Assembly: GCA_043734785.1 (NCBI GenBank)
Contig: JAYTEX010000109.1
Coordinates: 1-16,654 of the forward strand
Length of the DNA: 16,654 nucleotides
Direction of reading: 5' to 3'
Source: CAIKBL01 sp043734785
GTDB taxonomy: Bacteria > Pseudomonadota > Gammaproteobacteria > Ga0077536
Shown: in pieces, positions 12,523 to 16,654 of the stretch
Position numbering within the stretch: the stretch's first letter is position 1
Layout of the letters: the number at the start of each line of letters is the position of its first letter
Made by a program: the position numbers and the translations under genes
The notes under the pieces: model-generated
Told to the model about the DNA's origin: nothing
The model's database searches: none
Seen by the model: only the letters and a program-made list of their open reading frames with translations

Positions 12523-13002
12523 TTAATGGTCCTGATAGGGATCTGGATAACCAAGCGCGCTTAACAACTGGCATTCCAAGGCTTCCATTGCCCTCGCTTG
12601 CGACGCCTTTTGGTGATCAAAACCCAGCAGATGAAGTGTGCCGTGGACCACGAGGTGGGCCCAGTGCGCGAGCGGCGACTTGCCCTGGGCCGCGGCCTCG
12701 GCGGCCACCAACGGTGCACAGATCACGATATCGCCCAGCAGTTCAGGGGCTACCTGTTCGAGTCCGGATACTGGGAAAGACAGTACATTCGTCGCGCCGC
12801 TACGGTGTCGCCAGGCGGCATTCAGGGCCGCACTTTCCTCAATACCGACGATGCGCACGGTGACTGCCACCTCCGCCCGGCGATCGGGCAAGGCATGGGC
12901 CAGGGCGATAGCACGCTTGGCCCACCGCTGGACCTGGGCTCGGCTAGGACCAGCACCTCGATAGATGCGCTGTACTGAGACCCTGACCGACATCGGGCTC
13001 AT
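12523..13002 (-). CDS. ybeY: Endoribonuclease YbeY (rRNA maturation factor)
   Basis: This 159-residue protein is a YbeY metalloprotein, known for 16S rRNA 3'-end processing and ribosome quality control in the cytosol. The zinc-binding signature HGTLHLLGFDH is at 120-130, with ligands H120, H124 and H130. The family block TNVLSFP is at 71-77 and GDIVIC at 90-95. The ATG at 13002 overlaps the phoH stop as ATGA. An internal ATG three codons later is a possible alternative start. Position between phoH and corC is the standard order. Confidence 0.96.
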   Translation of the reverse strand: MSPMSVRVSVQRIYRGAGPSRAQVQRWAKRAIALAHALPDRRAEVAVTVRIVGIEESAALNAAWRHRSGATNVLSFPVSGLEQVAPELLGDIVICAPLVAAEAAAQGKSPLAHWAHLVVHGTLHLLGFDHQKASQARAMEALECQLLSALGYPDPYQDH

Positions 13003-13955
13003 CGATTCTCGAACGCTTCGTAGGCGTCGAGAATGCGGGCCACCAGCGCATGACGCACCACGTCGTGGGTCTTGAAAAAAGTGAAACTGATGCCTTCCAC
13101 CTGACGCACGACCTCGATCGCATGCTTGAGGCCCGATTCCTTGCCGCGCGGCAGATCAATTTGGGTGACATCGCCGGTGATCACGGCCTTGGATCCGAAG
13201 CCAATCCGCGTGAGGAACATCTTCATTTGCTCGACGGTCGTGTTCTGCGCCTCATCCAATATGATGAACGCATCGTTGAGCGTTCGCCCCCGCATGAAGG
13301 CGAGTGGTGCCACTTCGATGACATTGCGCTCGATCAATTTGGCGACGCGTTCGAACCCCAGCATTTCATAGAGCGCATCGTATAGCGGGCGCAGGTAGGG
13401 ATCGATCTTCTGCGCTATGTCGCCGGGCAAGAAGCCGAGACGCTCGCCAGCTTCGACGGCCGGGCGCACTAGACACAGGCGGCGCACGCCGTCCTTCTCC
13501 AGCGTCGCCACGGCCGCAGCGACCGCCAGATAGGTTTTACCGGTGCCTGCGGGTCCGATGCCAAAACTAATATCGTTTAACGCTATATTTCGCAGATACA
13601 AGCGCTGATTAGCGCCGCGCGCCTTGATCAGCACACGTTTGGTCTGGAGTGTGAAGTCGTCTGATCCCGGCTCCAACACGCCATCGGCTGCGGCCTCTTG
13701 CAGGTGCAGATGCACATCCGCAGGCGCTAAGGCGCGCTGCGCGCTGGCGAGGTACAGATCCCGTAACAGACGACTGGTGGCGGCGCAGGCCGCATGGCTG
13801 CCGGCAATGCTGAAAACATTGCCACGATTGCTGATGACGACCCCCAGGCGGCGCTCGATCATCCTCAGGTGATCATCAAACTGGCCGCAGAGATTGGCCA
13901 GTCGTTCGTTTTCCAGTGGTTCGAGGGCGATCTCGAGCGTGGCGTCGGCGTTCAA
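12999..13955 (-). CDS. ybeZ: PhoH-family ATPase (YbeZ)
   Basis: With the chosen start it has 318 residues. Family members are cytosolic P-loop ATPases encoded with YbeY, and a role in RNA metabolism is suspected. Walker A GPAGTGKT is at 134-141 and the Walker B-like FIILDEAQN at 230-238. TRPAVEAG-like, GFLPGDIAQKIDPYLRP and ITGDVTQIDLP blocks are typical. The start needs care. The only upstream ATG in frame (14036) would overlap miaB by 80 bases and add 27 residues, rich in Ser and Arg, that do not resemble the family. The TTG at 13955 lies one base after the miaB stop and gives an N-terminus that aligns with YbeZ (NADATLEIALEP). TTG is therefore preferred, with only a weak GCGAG-type ribosome binding site. 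The stop overlaps the ybeY start. Confidence 0.93.
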   Translation of the reverse strand: MNADATLEIALEPLENERLANLCGQFDDHLRMIERRLGVVISNRGNVFSIAGSHAACAATSRLLRDLYLASAQRALAPADVHLHLQEAAADGVLEPGSDDFTLQTKRVLIKARGANQRLYLRNIALNDISFGIGPAGTGKTYLAVAAAVATLEKDGVRRLCLVRPAVEAGERLGFLPGDIAQKIDPYLRPLYDALYEMLGFERVAKLIERNVIEVAPLAFMRGRTLNDAFIILDEAQNTTVEQMKMFLTRIGFGSKAVITGDVTQIDLPRGKESGLKHAIEVVRQVEGISFTFFKTHDVVRHALVARILDAYEAFENR

Positions 13956-13956
13956 T

Positions 13957-15300
13957 TCAGCTCGCTTGTCTGACAGAAGAGAGAAGCTCCCCGCGGAGCG
14001 AGTTCGGCAGTGCGTCGGTGATCTGAACCTCGACATACTGCCCGATCAGCGCCGCATCGCCAGCGAAGTTCACCACGCGGTTGTTCTCCGTGCGCGCGGC
14101 AAGTTCCTGTGCGTTCCTGCGTGCCGGTTGCACGACGAGGACGCGCTGGTGGGTGCCGACCATCCGACGGCTCTTCGCATGCCCCATTTCCGCTAGCCGT
14201 TGCTGCAAAACCGCGAGGCGGCGCTGCTTTTCTGCAAGCGGTGTGTCATCAGGCAGACTCGCCGCCGGCGTGCCTGGGCGCGGACTGTAGATGAAGCTGA
14301 ACGAATAATCGAAATCCACCTGTTCTATCAGACGCATCGTTGCATCAAAATCCGCCAGCGTTTCGCCTGGGAAGCCAATAATAAAATCGGAAGAAATCGT
14401 AATCCCAGGTCGTGCCTTACGCAGTTTTCTGATCCTGGAAAGATACTCAAGCGTGGTGTGACCGCGTTTCATCAACGCAAGAACTCGGTCCGAACCGCTT
14501 TGAACCGGCAGATGCACGTGACTCACGAGCTTCGGTTCGAGCGCGTAGACCTCGATCAACCGATCGCTGAACTCAATCGGGTGCGAGGTCGTGTAGCGGA
14601 TGCGTTCGATGCCATCGATGACGGCGACATAGCGGATCAGCGCCGCGAGATCGGCAATGCGGCCATCGTGCATCGGACCGCGATAGGCATTCACGTTCTG
14701 TCCCAGCAAGGTGAGCTCGCGGACACCTTGCTGGGACAGCGCATGGATTTCCGCCATTACATCGTCGAATGGCCGACTGAACTCCTCCCCGCGGGTGTAG
14801 GGCACCACACAGAACGTGCAGTACTTGCTGCAACCCTCCATGACAGAGACGAACGCAGTCGGGCCTTCGGCGCGCGGTGCCGCTAAGCGATCAAATTTCT
14901 CAATTTCCGGGAAACTCACATCGATCACGCGCAGCGCGCCCTGCTCGACGCGCGCCACCAGTTCGGGCAGCCGATGCAAGGTCTGTGGCCCGAATACCAG
15001 ATCGACGTAGGGCGCGCGCTCGAAGATCGCGGTGCCCTCCTGACTTGCCACACAACCACCGACGCCAATCATCACACCCGCGCGCGCAGCTTTAAGTTCG
15101 CGCCAGCGGCCTAATTCAGAAAACAGCTTTTCCGAGGCCTTTTCCCGTACTGAACAGGTATTCATGAGCAGCAGGTCGGCATCTTCAGGGCGATCGACGC
15201 TCACCATCGTGTGGGTGTCATGCAGGAGATCGGCCATCTTCTGCGAGTCGTACTCGTTCATCTGGCAGCCAAAGGTCTTGATATAAACGCGTTTGGGCAT
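13957..15300 (-). CDS. miaB: tRNA-2-methylthio-N6-dimethylallyladenosine synthase
   Basis: This 447-residue radical-SAM methylthiotransferase converts i6A37 to ms2i6A37 in tRNAs that read UNN codons. The N-terminal UPF0004 domain holds the auxiliary 4Fe-4S ligands C12 (FGCQMNEYDS), C49 (NTCSVREKA) and C83 (GGCVAS). The radical-SAM CxxxCxxC ligands are C157, C161 and C164 (CSKYCTFC). A C-terminal TRAM domain (about 380-443) should bind tRNA. The ATG at 15300 gives the standard MPKRVYIKTFGCQMN start. It is the first gene of the operon, so its promoter should lie in 15301-15452, though no convincing -35/-10 pair is seen there. Confidence 0.97.
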   Translation of the reverse strand: MPKRVYIKTFGCQMNEYDSQKMADLLHDTHTMVSVDRPEDADLLLMNTCSVREKASEKLFSELGRWRELKAARAGVMIGVGGCVASQEGTAIFERAPYVDLVFGPQTLHRLPELVARVEQGALRVIDVSFPEIEKFDRLAAPRAEGPTAFVSVMEGCSKYCTFCVVPYTRGEEFSRPFDDVMAEIHALSQQGVRELTLLGQNVNAYRGPMHDGRIADLAALIRYVAVIDGIERIRYTTSHPIEFSDRLIEVYALEPKLVSHVHLPVQSGSDRVLALMKRGHTTLEYLSRIRKLRKARPGITISSDFIIGFPGETLADFDATMRLIEQVDFDYSFSFIYSPRPGTPAASLPDDTPLAEKQRRLAVLQQRLAEMGHAKSRRMVGTHQRVLVVQPARRNAQELAARTENNRVVNFAGDAALIGQYVEVQITDALPNSLRGELLSSVRQAS

Positions 15301-15331
15301 GGTGTGACGGCGCTAGTATTCCGGTCTTAAG

Positions 15332-15372
15332 CTACACCGAGACTTTGAAAATGCAAAGAATTCACGGTGTAG
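15332..15372. repeat. Nested inverted repeat upstream of miaB
   Basis: On the plus strand, CTACACCG (15332-15339) and CGGTGTAG (15365-15372) are perfect 8-base inverted copies. Inside them, CTTTG (15343-15347) and CAAAG (15354-15358) form a second perfect inverted pair. It lies 32-72 bases upstream of the miaB start. No U-run follows on the minus strand, so it does not look like a terminator for the CinA-like gene. It could be an operator or a leader hairpin of the miaB operon; no known regulator is recognised. Confidence 0.5.
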
Positions 15373-15410
15373 GAGGGATATTTTTCAGTGGTTAGCCGGC
15401 AGCCAGTGTC

Positions 15411-15426
15411 GCACCCCATTGGGTAC
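15411..15426 (-). repeat. 6-bp hairpin downstream of the CinA-like gene
   Basis: Read on the minus strand, GTACCC-AATG-GGGTGC forms a 6-bp stem with one T-G wobble and a four-base loop, 26 bases after the stop at 15453. It lacks the T-run of an intrinsic terminator, so it may only stabilise the mRNA 3' end or may be chance. Confidence 0.3.
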
Positions 15427-15452
15427 AAAGGCGAGCCTCAGCCAGCTCAAGT

Positions 15453-16214
15453 TCAGGCCGACGGTTCTTCGACATATTCGGCAGACCGCTCCTTTAGCAA
15501 GCTCACGATCGCCGCCACGGCCGCGGCGCGCGCAGGCGCAGCAGTCCCCCGCACGACCAGCGAGGTGCCAAACCGCCCCTCTCTGGTGAACGGGTAGCTG
15601 CCGATGCCGAGTGACGGGAAGCGCGCCTGGATCGCTTCCAGCTCAGCGGCGATCTCGCTTTCTCTAAGCCAAACGGTCACGGACTGGCTCCCAATCGGGG
15701 CACCGCTTGGGAGCCTTGTCAGCAGTCCCGGCAGCATCGCCTGCAGGATGCGCGGCACACCTGGCAGCACGAAGACATTCTCGATCTTAAATCCTGGCGC
15801 GGCGCTGACCGGGTTATCGAGCAGCTCGGCACCCGCTACGATCCGCGCCATCTTCAAGCGTGCCTCGTTCATTTCTCCCGTCGTATAGTAGGCGGTCAGG
15901 CGACGCACAGCCTCCGCGTCCTCCCGCACGACCCGACCGAATGCCGCCGCCATACATTCGGTCGTGATGTCATCATGAGTGGGACCGATGCCGCCAGTGG
16001 TGAACACCCAGTCGTAACTGGCGCGCAGTGCATTGACCGCGTGGACAATCGCGTCGAAGCGATCCTCAACGACGCGTGTTTCCTGGACGCGAATACCGTG
16101 CCTCGCTAGCGTCTCGCCCAGGATCTGCAGGTTGGCATCGCGGGTGCGACCGGACAGGATCTCATTGCCGATGATGAGCAGGGCCGCAGTCGGTGACCTA
16201 TACATTTCATCCAT
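15453..16214 (-). CDS. Short CinA-like (MoCF-biosynthesis fold) protein
   Basis: This 253-residue protein is a single-domain COG1058 member. The N-terminal LLIIGNEILSGRTRDANL block and the VFTTGGIGPTHDDIT signature (about 70-84) are those of CinA and MoaB/MoeA-like proteins, and LDNPVSAAPGF with VFVLPGVPRI (about 132-157) also fit. The C-terminal NMN-deamidase (PncC) domain of full-length CinA is absent. The COG1058 domain of CinA proteins has been described as an ADP-ribose pyrophosphatase; the substrate of this short form is not known. The ATG at 16214 is chosen because GAGG lies eight bases before it. An in-frame GTG at 16217 overlaps the panC stop and is nearly as good, so the two genes are probably translationally coupled. 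Confidence 0.88.
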   Translation of the reverse strand: MDEMYRSPTAALLIIGNEILSGRTRDANLQILGETLARHGIRVQETRVVEDRFDAIVHAVNALRASYDWVFTTGGIGPTHDDITTECMAAAFGRVVREDAEAVRRLTAYYTTGEMNEARLKMARIVAGAELLDNPVSAAPGFKIENVFVLPGVPRILQAMLPGLLTRLPSGAPIGSQSVTVWLRESEIAAELEAIQARFPSLGIGSYPFTREGRFGTSLVVRGTAAPARAAAVAAIVSLLKERSAEYVEEPSA

Positions 16215-16654
16215 CACAACTGCCTCAGTGGCGCTTCGAGATCAACGCACAGGTTGTCGATCAGGCGCGCGTTGCCAAGCCATGCTGCAGCCAGAATTTG
16301 GAGTTGGATATCGCCGATTTGCGGACCACCAAGGTCCTCGGTCCCTCGGATGCTGAAATATTCGGGGCGAAACCCCACGGCCGCGAGTTCCGCCATGGCC
16401 GCTGTTTCGATTGCGATAAGCGAGTGCGATTGCGTCTTAAGTTTCGCTGCAGCGCGGCATAAAGCAGCAAAAATGGTGGGCGCCCGGCTGCGTTCCTCAG
16501 CGTTCAGATAGCTGTTGCGGGAACTCATCGCCAAACCATCCGCATCACGCACGATAGGCATGCCAAGGATTTTCACGGGCATGAGCAAATCATGCGCCAT
16601 GCGTTTGATGATCAGCACCTGCTGGTAATCTTTTTCGCCGAATAGCGCGATGTC
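16214..16654 (-). CDS. panC: Pantothenate synthetase, C-terminal part, 5' end cut by window
   Basis: The frame stays open to the last base of the window, so only the C-terminal 146 residues of a protein usually about 280 long are seen. The enzyme joins pantoate and beta-alanine with ATP to make pantothenate, the precursor of CoA, in the cytosol. The visible signatures are ALFGEKDYQQ near the window edge, followed by a PIVRDADGLAMSSRNSYL block whose SSRN is the KMSKS-like ATP-binding loop. The stop overlaps the start region of the CinA-like gene. A panB gene would be expected upstream but is outside the window. Confidence 0.95.
   Translation of the reverse strand, partial: DIALFGEKDYQQVLIIKRMAHDLLMPVKILGMPIVRDADGLAMSSRNSYLNAEERSRAPTIFAALCRAAAKLKTQSHSLIAIETAAMAELAAVGFRPEYFSIRGTEDLGGPQIGDIQLQILAAAWLGNARLIDNLCVDLEAPLRQL

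Noticed and set aside
14200..14886. Plus-strand open frame of 228 codons opposite miaB
   Set aside because: miaB is intact with all its cluster cysteines on the other strand; the opposing frame is a shadow.
15301..15452. sigma-70 promoter for miaB
   Set aside because: TTGCAT with a TAGCTT-like hexamer, and AATACT nearer the gene, were considered; neither pair matches the consensus well enough to call.

Overview
This window is a GC-rich, densely coded chromosomal segment that reads as a gammaproteobacterium. Two conserved neighbourhoods point there. On the plus strand, a damX-like gene, gltB, gltD and hemE follow one another in the order familiar from Pseudomonas-type genomes. On the minus strand, miaB, phoH/ybeZ, ybeY, corC/ybeX and lnt form the classic gammaproteobacterial cluster. 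A dGTPase-like gene directly upstream of the damX-like gene departs from the Pseudomonas order and recalls betaproteobacterial aroB-dgt-gltBD loci. I therefore suspect a deeper-branching gammaproteobacterium, but cannot name a genus. Nothing suggests a plasmid, phage or genomic island.

Layout. Positions 1-10092 (plus strand): a dNTP triphosphohydrolase missing its N-terminus, overlapping a membrane-anchored AAA-ATPase/SPOR protein; a 178-base promoter and leader region; gltB and gltD, which overlap and encode the two subunits of glutamate synthase; and hemE for haem synthesis. Positions 10093-10123 separate convergent genes and may hold a weak bidirectional terminator. Positions 10124-15300 (minus strand) carry the miaB-phoH-ybeY-corC-lnt operon: tRNA modification, a PhoH-type ATPase, the YbeY RNase, a CBS-domain protein and lipoprotein N-acylation. 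A 152-base spacer (15301-15452) holds two inverted repeats. Positions 15453-16654 (minus strand) carry a short CinA-like protein coupled to panC, which runs off the window.

All genes look intact apart from the two cut by the window edges. I see no rRNA, tRNA, CRISPR array, insertion sequence or integrase, and no gene-free stretch longer than 300 bases. I found no new multi-gene system. The points worth a second look are small: the structured gltB leader, the nested inverted repeat upstream of miaB, a nine-C tract in the damX-like gene, the coupling of dgt to that gene, a likely TTG start for phoH, and the panC/CinA-like pairing.
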